Part shown: positions 1 through 5,730 of the stretch, piece after piece
Numbering within the stretch: the stretch's first letter is position 1
Layout of the letters: each line of letters opens with the position of its first letter
NCBI GenBank assembly: GCA_029260695.1
Contig: JAJDCT010000280.1
Location: 1 to 7,526 of the forward strand
Length of the DNA: 7,526 nucleotides
Reading direction: 5' to 3'
Source of the DNA: Phycisphaeraceae bacterium
GTDB taxonomy: Bacteria; Planctomycetota; Phycisphaerae; Phycisphaerales; Phycisphaeraceae
Notes under the pieces: generated by a model
What the model saw: only the letters and a program-made list of their open reading frames with translations
What the model was told of the DNA's origin: nothing
The model's database searches: none
Translations under genes and position numbers: made by a program

Positions 1-720
1 TGCACCAGTGAATTCCAGCCCCAGCAAGATCAGCGGGACGCCGCCGGTCAGTATGATCACGATCCAAACCACCGTTTGGCGGCGCTGTTCCCGGTCGCAA
101 CGCATCAGCCAAGCGACCAACTCGGTCCCAACCCATATCGTGACGGCCAACGTGGCGATCGCGGTCGTGGTCTGGAGGTGTGCCGCCATCAGCAAGCACC
201 CAAGCGCAAGCCCCCCCGCCAGGAGCATCCGCCCTCGCGATAGTTTGACGGTCAAGAGTAGATACACACCCATCAGTGTCAGCCAGACGAACATCGCATG
301 GGGGAGGTAGAACCGGACCATCGATGAGAAGCCGATCACATCCGGCGCGAGCCCCAGCAGCAGCGCACCGATCCACGCTGCCCGTCGGCCCGCCACACAC
401 TTAAGCCAAGCGAACACCAGCGAGACCAGAATCGCCCCCGAAAGGAGTGACGGCAGCCGAGCCGACGCCCACCCCTCGCCGAACAATCTGTAGCTGGCGG
501 CTACCGCGTAGGTGTAAGCCCGGGCCCGGGTGTAGGGCTCGCCGCCATCGTTGATGACCAGCGTGCCGTTGTTTAGCAGTGACTTGGCTGCCAGGACGTG
601 AAAGAACTCGTCGACGTGGGGTGTCGGGCTGATGAACTGGGACAAGACCGCCAGCGCGACCGCGAAGACCAGCAGCATCTCTAAACAGGTCGCCGTGGCC
701 CTGAGTCGACTGTTTTCCAT
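1..720 (-). CDS. GT-C family membrane glycosyltransferase, ArnT/PMT-like (C-terminus beyond window)
   Basis: The leftward frame is open from an ATG at 720 to the window edge, giving 240 residues with no stop. A first membrane segment lies at about 13-30. An extracytoplasmic loop carrying the acidic pair Asp37-Glu38 (PHVDEFFHVLAAKSLL) follows. Next come RLFGEGWASARLPSLLSG near 78-95 and further hydrophobic segments at about 93-110, 113-130, 138-158, 165-180 and 216-235. This layout matches the N-terminal half of PMT/ArnT-type glycosyltransferases, which transfer a sugar from a polyprenyl-phosphate carrier to lipid or protein on the outer face of the membrane; the acidic pair in the first loop is their usual catalytic site. 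The substrate cannot be told. A GAGGG lies about 11 bases before the ATG. The frame stays open further upstream, so the start is probable rather than certain. The gene follows the SRP RNA on the same strand. Confidence 0.8.
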   Translation of the reverse strand, partial: MENSRLRATATCLEMLLVFAVALAVLSQFISPTPHVDEFFHVLAAKSLLNNGTLVINDGGEPYTRARAYTYAVAASYRLFGEGWASARLPSLLSGAILVSLVFAWLKCVAGRRAAWIGALLLGLAPDVIGFSSMVRFYLPHAMFVWLTLMGVYLLLTVKLSRGRMLLAGGLALGCLLMAAHLQTTTAIATLAVTIWVGTELVAWLMRCDREQRRQTVVWIVIILTGGVPLILLGLEFTGA

Positions 721-795
721 AAAAAACCCGACCCTCAATGCCCGTCCGATCGTGCCTGTGGCAGCACAACCGCCTTTAGGGAGAAATGAAGCAAC

Positions 796-930
796 AAAAA
801 CATCGCGGGGACAGACGGCCAGGACACCGACGGCACCGGGCCGACACCGCTTAGGGCTGCTCCGATCAAGGCCTGACCCGGTTCGCGAGCCAACCCGTGC
901 ACCGGGCCCGGCCGTCTGTCTCCGCGACGG
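796..930 (-). ncRNA. ffs: Signal recognition particle RNA (4.5S / small bacterial SRP RNA)
   Basis: Read on the minus strand, the segment contains GTCAGG (877-872), ten apical bases, then AGCAGCCCTAAGCGG (from 861). This is the signature of SRP RNA helix 8, where the M domain of Ffh binds. The flanks pair as one long closing helix: 910-929 with 801-820, where 18 of 20 positions are Watson-Crick, one is a G-U wobble and one an A-C mismatch. Five T residues (796-800) follow, so the closing helix probably also ends transcription. At roughly 130 nt it fits the small bacterial class without an Alu domain. The RNA scaffolds Ffh and its receptor FtsY for co-translational membrane targeting. Oddity: the ten apical bases read CCTTGATCGG, where the usual form is CCCGGAAGGG or UCCGGAAGGA, so the GGAA tetraloop appears replaced by UGAU or a six-base loop. 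The exact 5' end is inferred. Confidence 0.87.
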
Positions 931-961
931 ATTGTCTGCGGCGAGGCCGCCGACCCGTCAA
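931..961 (-). promoter_or_regulatory. Candidate promoter of the SRP RNA
   Basis: On the minus strand TTGACG (961-956) is followed after 19 bases by GACAAT (936-931), five to ten bases ahead of the start of the SRP RNA closing helix. The -35 matches the sigma-70 consensus at five of six positions and the -10 at four of six. The spacer is two bases longer than ideal, so the assignment is tentative. Confidence 0.35.
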
Positions 962-965
962 CGAG

Positions 966-985
966 ACGGTGACCATAACCACCGT
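966..985. repeat. Perfect 6-bp dyad between divergent promoters
   Basis: ACGGTG (966-971) and CACCGT (980-985) form a perfect inverted repeat with an 8-base centre. It sits immediately upstream of the candidate -35 box of the SRP RNA and about 20 bases upstream of the candidate -35 box of the PIN-TRAM gene. The position would suit an operator, but a dyad of this length can occur by chance. Confidence 0.3.
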
Positions 986-1005
986 AACATTTACTGGCAA
1001 ATCCC

Positions 1006-1034
1006 TTGGCTCAAGCGGGGTTTACGCGTATGCT
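1006..1034 (+). promoter_or_regulatory. Candidate sigma-70 promoter of the PIN-TRAM gene
   Basis: TTGGCT (1006-1011) and TATGCT (1029-1034) are separated by exactly 17 bases, each matching the consensus at four of six positions. The implied transcription start lies about 40 bases before the ATG at 1083, leaving room for the AAGGA ribosome binding site at 1069-1073. No experimental support is available. Confidence 0.4.
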
Positions 1035-1082
1035 TTAACCATATATATCACCGGGGAGGCACATCCATAAGGACTTACATCC

Positions 1083-2282
1083 ATGATTCTTTATATCCTG
1101 CGTGGGGCGTTCATCCTCCTGGCTACCGCGGTCACGTCGCTGTATCTGCTTTCCAACCAGTGGGGCGCTAACGTCGACTTCCCCCAGTTCGTGTTGCTGC
1201 TGGGTGTCACGGTCGGGATCACCGCGGCGATCATTGCCATCGACGCCTTCGCCCGTCACAAGAAACTCTCGGCGATCTCAGGCGTCTTCCTCGGATTAGT
1301 TGCCGGGCTGCTGGCGGCGTTTGCGCTTTCGTTCGTGGTCGACCTGATCGGCGTGCTCACCGCGCCGGAATATGACCCGGCACGGGCCGCGTTCCTGAAT
1401 CTGCTCCGCGGCGTCAAGGTCATCATCGGGCTGATCACCTGCTACATCGGTATCTCCCTTGTCTTGCAGACCAAGGACGACTTCCGGTTTGTTATCCCCT
1501 ACGTCGAGTTTGCCAAAGAGATCCGGGGCAGCCGGCCTGTCCTGCTGGACACGTCGGTCATCGTCGATGGCCGGGTCCTGGATATCATCCACACCCAGGT
1601 GATGCAGGGGACGTTGATTGTGCCCCGGTTCGTGCTAAATGAATTGCAGCAGATCGCCGACTCCGCAGACAAGCTCAAGCGGGCCCGTGGCCGACGTGGC
1701 CTTGACATGCTCCAGAAGCTCCAGGAAAACCAGGTCATCGAGGTCGTGATCGACGACGCCGAGGCCGAAGGCGCGGACGTGGATCAGAAGCTGATTTCGC
1801 TGGCCCAGAAGATCCGTGGCCGGGTCATGACCAACGACTTCAACCTCAACAAGGTCGCCACCCTCCGGGGGGTGGACGTGATCAACCTCAACGACCTGGC
1901 CAAGGCGCTCCGCCCGGTAGTGCTGCCCGGCGAACACCTGCATGTCAAACTCGTCAAGGGCGGCGAAGGCCCGACCCAGGGCGTGGGTTATCTCGATGAC
2001 GGCACCATGGTCGTCGTTGAGTATGGCAAGTCCCACCTGGGCCAGCACGTCGATCTGATCGTCACCAGCACCCTGCAGACTTCCGCCGGCCGGATGATCT
2101 TCGGGAAGTTCGCCAACGAAGAGCACAACGCGCCCCCGGAAGAAGGCGAGGGGACGCAGGTCGAATCTGGCACCGAACACGAACAATCGCCTGGTGACAC
2201 GCCCTCGTCTGCCCCCTCTTTGGAAGAGCCGCGCCAAACCCGCGCGACGCCATCGGGCAGGAACCCCAGGCGGTCGCGGTGA
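1083..2282 (+). CDS. PIN-TRAM domain membrane protein (YacL-like putative RNase)
   Basis: The product is 399 residues. Four hydrophobic segments (about 5-24, 34-54, 68-92, 110-130) anchor it in the membrane. A cytoplasmic PIN nuclease domain follows at about 152-275, with the expected acidic residues: Asp156 in LLDTSVIVDGRV, Asp162, Glu187 in VLNELQQ, Asp234 and Asp252 in MTNDFNL. A TRAM domain, an OB-like RNA-binding fold, spans about 282-345. This order of membrane, PIN and TRAM is that of Bacillus YacL and its relatives. The PIN acidic set suggests metal-dependent RNA cleavage, but the cellular substrate is not established. Residues 346-399 are a low-complexity tail, first acidic and then basic (RNPRRSR end), which looks disordered. 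AAGGA at 1069-1073, nine bases before the ATG, supports the start. The gene diverges from the SRP RNA and ends in its own terminator. Confidence 0.93.
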   Translation: MILYILRGAFILLATAVTSLYLLSNQWGANVDFPQFVLLLGVTVGITAAIIAIDAFARHKKLSAISGVFLGLVAGLLAAFALSFVVDLIGVLTAPEYDPARAAFLNLLRGVKVIIGLITCYIGISLVLQTKDDFRFVIPYVEFAKEIRGSRPVLLDTSVIVDGRVLDIIHTQVMQGTLIVPRFVLNELQQIADSADKLKRARGRRGLDMLQKLQENQVIEVVIDDAEAEGADVDQKLISLAQKIRGRVMTNDFNLNKVATLRGVDVINLNDLAKALRPVVLPGEHLHVKLVKGGEGPTQGVGYLDDGTMVVVEYGKSHLGQHVDLIVTSTLQTSAGRMIFGKFANEEHNAPPEEGEGTQVESGTEHEQSPGDTPSSAPSLEEPRQTRATPSGRNPRRSR

Positions 2283-2303
2283 TCCGGCCTGTTTAGTTTT
2301 TTG
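2267..2303 (+). terminator. Rho-independent terminator overlapping the PIN-TRAM stop codon
   Basis: CAGGCGG (2267-2273) pairs with CCGGCCTG (2284-2291) with one bulged base, around a 10-base loop that contains the TGA stop at 2280-2282. The stem is followed directly by TTTAGTTTTTTG (2292-2303). Stem plus T-run is a convincing intrinsic terminator for rightward transcription. Confidence 0.65.
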
Positions 2304-2317
2304 TATTCAGAGGAACC

Positions 2318-2374
2318 ATGGCCCGTCATGTGAGTCTAACTCGGTGCGCAGACCTCGCACCTAAGGAGTCTTGA
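2318..2374 (+). CDS. Possible 18-codon leader ORF before the secreted protein gene
   Basis: An ATG at 2318 preceded by AGAGGA (2309-2314) opens an 18-codon frame (MARHVSLTRCADLAPKES) whose TGA stops one base before the ATG of the next gene. Its last codons contain the AAGGAG ribosome binding site of that gene. It could couple translation or act as a leader peptide, but the spacing from AGAGGA is short and there is no homology evidence. It may simply be untranslated leader. Confidence 0.2.
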   Translation: MARHVSLTRCADLAPKES

Positions 2375-2375
2375 C

Positions 2376-2888
2376 ATGTACTCAAAAATAATTTCCTTGC
2401 TGGTCGTGATCGTCTTCACCGCCGGGGTCGCCGAACTCGTCCGTGCTGGAGGAGATCGTCCGGCGGGGGTTGAAGAGGTGGTGCCCGGCGCGGCCCCCCT
2501 GGTCTTGGATCAACCGGTTGGGCTGGACCTGAAATCCGATGCCGTCCAGTGGCAAGGCAGTACTTTCCACCTTTTGGGGTTCCACGAAGCGCGGTTCGCC
2601 CTGGACGACTCGGCACGCCTGACCGCAACGCTCGCGGGGAACAGCACCACATTCGATGAAGTCGATTACACGGTATACGCCGCTGTATTTGATAAAGACG
2701 GCCACCTGCTCGGGACGTCATCGGCGCCTTACACAGTCCAACGCATCTGGCTTGGCGTGCTTGTTTTGACGCAGGTTAGCGTGGAAATGGACTTCGGCCG
2801 ATCCAACGCATACACCGAGGCCGCGACGGTCATGTTTGCGATCAGTTCGATGGACGTGCTGACACCCGATCAATGGCAGGATCAGTAA
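2376..2888 (+). CDS. Secreted protein of unknown function
   Basis: I do not recognise a family. The 170-residue product starts with MYSKIISLLVVIVFTAGVAE, a basic and then hydrophobic stretch typical of a Sec signal peptide, with a likely cleavage after VRA at residue 24. The mature part has alternating hydrophobic and polar residues and segments such as YTVYAAVFDKDGHLLGT (about 98-114) and TQVSVEMDFGRSNAY (about 132-146). This pattern suggests a beta-sandwich domain that describes a secreted or periplasmic protein. No cysteine or catalytic motif stands out. AAGGAG at 2363-2368, seven bases before the ATG, firmly supports the start. The gene stands alone between the terminator of the PIN-TRAM gene and a convergent cluster. 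Confidence 0.75.
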   Translation: MYSKIISLLVVIVFTAGVAELVRAGGDRPAGVEEVVPGAAPLVLDQPVGLDLKSDAVQWQGSTFHLLGFHEARFALDDSARLTATLAGNSTTFDEVDYTVYAAVFDKDGHLLGTSSAPYTVQRIWLGVLVLTQVSVEMDFGRSNAYTEAATVMFAISSMDVLTPDQWQDQ

Positions 2889-2896
2889 ACCGAACC

Positions 2897-2927
2897 CTGG
2901 CGGTGGCGTGAATATCGCACCGCCTAG
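2897..2927. terminator. Hairpin between convergent genes, possible bidirectional terminator
   Basis: GGCGGTG (2899-2905) and CACCGCC (2918-2924) form a perfect 7-bp stem, extendable by two CG pairs after one bulged G. It lies just after the rightward secreted protein gene and overlaps the TAG stop (2926-2924) of the leftward zinc-ribbon gene. Neither side has a strong T-tract, so the terminator role rests on position and stem strength. Confidence 0.45.
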
Positions 2928-3481
2928 TCGATGTACCACATCGGCCAGTCGGCGTATCGGCTGCCGTTGAACCCGAGGCTGTAATACCACCACTGCCATC
3001 GGCGGTACGCCAACAGCACCATCACCACGCAGGCGACCGCCAAGGCCCAGCGCACCGCTTTCGGCCAGCCAAGAATCCTTCGACGAAAAGTGATCAGCAG
3101 CGCCAACACGAATGGCACACTCAGCCACCAGGCCGAGGAGGCGAGCATCCATATCGCTTCTTCCTTAGATCGATCGAGGAATGCCTTGCCGTAATCTTTA
3201 ATGCTGGAGTTCCAGTCGTCGGCGTAGTGCACACGGCCACGGATCAGCAAACGCTGCCAGACATACAAAATGCTCCATGGCAATGCTATTGAATATGCGA
3301 TCACCATTGTCAACCACGCCGCGTCGAATCGTGCGCGTCGGTTTAACAGTATAGTGGGGTCAAACGCTTTGCCACACTCGGGGCAGGCAAGCTGATTCGC
3401 GCCGCGGAGGTTGTACCCGCAAGCCGGGCAGGGGCAGTCACGATCCTTGAGTAATGCCAATAGGTGATGCGGGTCGTCCAT
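2924..3481 (-). CDS. Zinc-ribbon membrane protein of unknown function
   Basis: The 185-residue product opens with a zinc ribbon: Cys18-x2-Cys21 in CPCPACGYNLRG and Cys33-x2-Cys36 in LACPECGKAF; Cys16 is an additional nearby cysteine. Three hydrophobic segments follow at about 53-78, 110-131 and 143-160, and the tail is rich in Trp and Tyr (RRWQWWYYS). Short N-terminal ribbons reading C-x2-CGYNLRG fused to membrane segments are frequent in planctomycete genomes and have no assigned function; the ribbon probably faces the cytoplasm as a structural or protein-contact module. The start is six bases after the stop of the GNAT gene, so the two are probably cotranscribed. The best ribosome-binding match is a GGA inside the end of the GNAT gene, suggesting translational coupling. 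Confidence 0.8.
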   Translation of the reverse strand: MDDPHHLLALLKDRDCPCPACGYNLRGANQLACPECGKAFDPTILLNRRARFDAAWLTMVIAYSIALPWSILYVWQRLLIRGRVHYADDWNSSIKDYGKAFLDRSKEEAIWMLASSAWWLSVPFVLALLITFRRRILGWPKAVRWALAVACVVMVLLAYRRWQWWYYSLGFNGSRYADWPMWYID

Positions 3482-3487
3482 GACGCT

Positions 3488-3889
3488 TCATCCGGCGCTT
3501 GCGCGACGTATCATCATCGATACACCCGGGCGCATGTTGAATGCTTCGTAAAAGGGTTGAAGCTCTTGATCACACACAAGATCGACCGCGGGGATATGCT
3601 CTAACCGGGCAAGCAACCGCCTGACCAATTGAGATCCTATGCCGTTGTGCTGGTAGGCTGGCAATACTTCCAGGCAGGGGATAAAGGCGGCCTGAACCCC
3701 GTCGCATAGGGCATTAACAAAACCCACCACAAGGCTGCTCTGCGGGTCGATCGCCAGTTCGACAAACGCGCTTCTCGTAAGCATGGCCAGATGTTGTTCC
3801 GGCGATAACGGCCGAGCCCAGCCGACGAAGAACCCTTGCAGGTGTTCAGGTGATACGCCAGCCAACGAGTTGGAGTATCGGATGTTCAT
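3488..3889 (-). CDS. GNAT family N-acetyltransferase
   Basis: The 133-residue product has the acetyl-CoA binding motif A of GNAT enzymes: a beta-strand at about 65-76, then LEVLPAYQHNGIGSQLVRRL (about 73-92), in which the Q-x-x-G-x-G loop binds the pyrophosphate of acetyl-CoA. PFYEAFNMRPG (about 112-122) corresponds to the usual tyrosine-containing motif B near the C-terminus. Length is near the small end of the family but all core parts are present. The enzyme should transfer an acetyl group from acetyl-CoA to an amine; the substrate cannot be told. It lies 41 bases downstream of sucD and 6 bases upstream of the zinc-ribbon gene on the same strand, suggesting one transcript. No good Shine-Dalgarno precedes the ATG at 3889. 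Confidence 0.88.
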   Translation of the reverse strand: MNIRYSNSLAGVSPEHLQGFFVGWARPLSPEQHLAMLTRSAFVELAIDPQSSLVVGFVNALCDGVQAAFIPCLEVLPAYQHNGIGSQLVRRLLARLEHIPAVDLVCDQELQPFYEAFNMRPGVSMMIRRASAG

Positions 3890-3930
3890 TGCGCAATCTC
3901 ATGCTGAGTCCCAGGAAGGTGTCGCGGGCC

Positions 3931-4848
3931 TCACACACCCAGCGCTTTGGCGATGGTGCTGCCTAAGTCGGCTGGGGATTCGGCGATGTGGCAGCCGGCG
4001 TCTTTGAGCGCGGCGATCTTGGAGTCCGCGCCGCCCTCGCCGCCGGAGATGATCGCTCCGGCGTGGCCCATACGCCGGCCGGGGGGCGCGGTGCGTCCTG
4101 CGATGAACGACGCGACCGGCTTCTTGACGTTGGCTTTGATGTAGGCGGCGGCTTTTTCTTCGTCGCTGCCGCCGATCTCACCGATCATGATGATCCCGTC
4201 GGTTGCATCGTCGGCGTTAAACAGCTCAAGACAGTCGATGAAGTCCATCCCGCGCACGGGGTCGCCGCCGATGCCGATGCAAGTCGTCTGCCCGAGCCCG
4301 TGGTTGGCCGCCTGCCAGACGGCTTCGTAGGTCAGCGTGCCGGACCGGCTGATGATCCCGACGTTCTTGCCGCTCTTGCCGGCCCCGGCAGCGACGTGGA
4401 TGTAACCGGGCATGATCCCGATCTTGCAGCCCTCGCCGGGGTTGCCGGGTGTGATGATGCCCGGGCAGTTCGGTCCGATCAGGCGGATGCCGTCGTACTT
4501 GTCCTGAGCCAGTGTCTTCTTGACCTTCATCATGTCCTGGACGGGGACGCCCTCGGTGATGCAGAGGATCATCTGAATCCCGGCATCGGCGGCTTCGAGT
4601 ACCGCGTCGGCGGCGAACGGCGGGGGCACGAAGATCATCGTCGCGTTCGCCCCGGTAGCCTGGACGGCTTCGATGCAGGTATTGAAAATCGGCAGGCCGT
4701 TGTCGTCCTTCTGCCCGCCCTTACCGGGGGTCACCCCCCCGACCACTTGGGTGCCATAGTCCAGGCAGCCCTTGGTATGGAACGCCCCGGCCGAACCGGT
4801 GATGCCCTGGCAGATCAGTTTGGTATTTTTGTCGACTAGTATGCTCAT
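3931..4848 (-). CDS. sucD: Succinyl-CoA ligase (ADP/GDP-forming), alpha subunit
   Basis: This 305-residue protein is the alpha subunit of succinyl-CoA synthetase, which interconverts succinyl-CoA and succinate with substrate-level nucleotide phosphorylation in the TCA cycle. [19 protein letters not shown] at the N-terminus begins the CoA-binding Rossmann domain. [14 protein letters not shown] (about 122-135), [16 protein letters not shown] (164-179), GIGGDPVRG and [11 protein letters not shown] are family blocks. His262 in [10 protein letters not shown] is the phosphohistidine (His246 in E. coli). It is about 16 residues longer than E. coli SucD, partly through a glycine-rich insertion near 152-162 ([11 protein letters not shown]). 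The ATG at 4848 was chosen because MSIL aligns with the E. coli start. An in-frame GTG at 4899 would add 17 residues without family similarity. No Shine-Dalgarno is visible at 4848. The sucC gene for the beta subunit is not adjacent in the window. Confidence 0.96.
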   Translation of the reverse strand: MSILVDKNTKLICQGITGSAGAFHTKGCLDYGTQVVGGVTPGKGGQKDDNGLPIFNTCIEAVQATGANATMIFVPPPFAADAVLEAADAGIQMILCITEGVPVQDMMKVKKTLAQDKYDGIRLIGPNCPGIITPGNPGEGCKIGIMPGYIHVAAGAGKSGKNVGIISRSGTLTYEAVWQAANHGLGQTTCIGIGGDPVRGMDFIDCLELFNADDATDGIIMIGEIGGSDEEKAAAYIKANVKKPVASFIAGRTAPPGRRMGHAGAIISGGEGGADSKIAALKDAGCHIAESPADLGSTIAKALGV

Positions 4849-4886
4849 AGTGCGGGCAGGATAGCGACCCCATGCATCCAAGACAA

Positions 4887-4915
4887 AACTCCCAGGCACA
4901 CACGGCCTGGAAGTT
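4887..4915 (-). terminator. Terminator-like hairpin downstream of the PEP-CTERM gene
   Basis: On the minus strand AACTTCCAGGC (4915-4905) pairs with GCCTGGGAGTT (4897-4887) around a 7-base loop. All 11 pairs form in the minus-strand RNA, including one U-G wobble that would be a C-A mismatch on the other strand, which points to leftward transcription. A short T-rich tail (TTGTCTT) follows. It lies 76 bases after the PEP-CTERM stop and 38 bases before the sucD start, so it probably separates the two transcripts. Confidence 0.55.
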
Positions 4916-4960
4916 CGCCTAGCTGATACATAGCGTATTCAATCCCGGATTTGACCTACA

Positions 4961-4977
4961 GCCCGACCAGGCCGGGC
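4961..4977. repeat. Short inverted repeat just after the PEP-CTERM stop
   Basis: GCCCG (4961-4965) and CGGGC (4973-4977) frame a 7-base loop 14 bases beyond the stop codon of the PEP-CTERM gene. There is no T-tract. It may help 3'-end stability together with the stronger hairpin further downstream, or may be incidental. Confidence 0.25.
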
Positions 4978-4990
4978 CTTGATGGGATGA

Positions 4991-5611
4991 TTAGCGCCAC
5001 TTTCGCCGATGCAGTATCGTCACACATGCCAGCCCAATCACGACGCCGACAGCCGGTTCGGGGATAGGCACGGGGAATTCGTTGACCGCGTGGGTCTGGA
5101 TGTGTGGGATAATCGGGCTGCTCCCTGAGCTACCGCTGTGAAACCCGAACAAGGGCTCAAACGTGGTGACGAGAATGTTCGGGCCACTGACCAGCGTGAA
5201 TGACGCCATGCCGTTTCCATCGAGATAGCTGGACAGATCAGCCGGTACTCGGCTGCCACCGGCGGCGGGCCCACCTCCCAGATTCGTATCGACATAGGTG
5301 GGGCCCAGGCCGGATCCCTGTGGAGCAAACTGTGGCCCGAATGTGCCCACCACCTGGTCGCTATCGTTGTAAAGGGCCAATTCAAATGTGAAGTTAGTCG
5401 CCGAGCCGGAGAAGTCGAAGTTGGCCCCTACACCGTTGAACGGATCAGGAAACAAACCCATATCGGTCAGTTGGAATCGAACGAAAAGGGTATCGCCAGG
5501 CGTAATCGTCTCATTGATTGGTAAGTCGTCCGCTATGGCGGTTGCCCCAAACATCAGGAACGCCACAACCAAGTTTGCCATCATGTACCGACCAAAGAAC
5601 AACGGCTTCAT
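4991..5611 (-). CDS. PEP-CTERM sorting domain exoprotein of unknown function
   Basis: The 206-residue product has a Sec signal peptide (MKPLFFGRYMMANLVVAFLM..., likely cleaved after AIA at 27). A Gly/Ser/Asn-rich beta-type extracellular body follows. The C-terminal sorting signal consists of Pro184-Glu185-Pro186 in PVPIPEPA, a hydrophobic stretch to about 200 and a basic end (RRKWR). PEP-CTERM tails are processed by the exosortase system (EpsH/XrtA-type), usually for delivery of surface or matrix proteins in bacteria that make exopolysaccharide; no exosortase is in the window. The body (LFVRFQLTDMG..., GVGANFDFSGSATNFTFELALYN) resembles a carbohydrate- or matrix-binding beta-sandwich, but I recognise no family. 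AAGGAG at 5621-5616 or so, seven to eight bases before the ATG at 5611, fixes the start; a longer in-frame reading from 5794 has no signal sequence and is rejected. Confidence 0.88.
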   Translation of the reverse strand: MKPLFFGRYMMANLVVAFLMFGATAIADDLPINETITPGDTLFVRFQLTDMGLFPDPFNGVGANFDFSGSATNFTFELALYNDSDQVVGTFGPQFAPQGSGLGPTYVDTNLGGGPAAGGSRVPADLSSYLDGNGMASFTLVSGPNILVTTFEPLFGFHSGSSGSSPIIPHIQTHAVNEFPVPIPEPAVGVVIGLACVTILHRRKWR

Positions 5612-5696
5612 CGCGTTTCTCCTTTGTGCTGAGTGGAAAAAATTCGGTTGGTGAAAGCTGACAACTGGATCTGTATGGACATGCTGCCGGACCCTA

Positions 5697-5719
5697 CTCC
5701 CGCAATAATATCGCGGGAG
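5697..5719. promoter_or_regulatory. Perfect palindrome upstream of the PEP-CTERM gene
   Basis: CTCCCGC (5697-5703) and GCGGGAG (5713-5719) form a perfect 7-bp inverted repeat around AATAATATC. On the minus strand the AT-rich centre contains TATTAT (5710-5705), a good -10 box placed about 90 bases before the PEP-CTERM start, although no good -35 is found at the right distance. An operator that covers the -10 box, or an mRNA leader hairpin, are both possible. Confidence 0.4.
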
Positions 5720-5730
5720 CCAATCAAAAG

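Noticed and set aside
401..769. Leftward 122-codon frame near the glycosyltransferase
   Set aside because: A different leftward frame, from 720, encodes the clear membrane glycosyltransferase; this one is Arg/Gly/His-rich and has no membrane pattern.
833..908. Direct repeat GCACCGGGCC at 833-842 and 899-908
   Set aside because: Both copies lie inside the SRP RNA, where such GC-rich segments are parts of its helices; no independent repeat is needed.
632..1171. Rightward 179-codon frame across the intergenic region
   Set aside because: It crosses the SRP RNA, the divergent promoters and the start of the PIN-TRAM gene, and its composition is Arg/Pro-rich without any family signal.
1635..2237. 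Leftward 200-codon frame opposite the PIN-TRAM gene
   Set aside because: It is a shadow of the PIN and TRAM coding region, which has all catalytic motifs on the plus strand.
3918..3939. GGTGT / ACACC inverted repeat after sucD
   Set aside because: Only five pairs with a 12-base loop and no T-tract; insufficient for a terminator, and the following gene is only 41 bases away.
3988..4839. Long rightward open frame of 283 codons antisense to sucD
   Set aside because: It mirrors sucD codon structure, has Asp/Gly/Val-rich composition typical of the reverse complement of GC-rich coding DNA, and no ribosome binding site.
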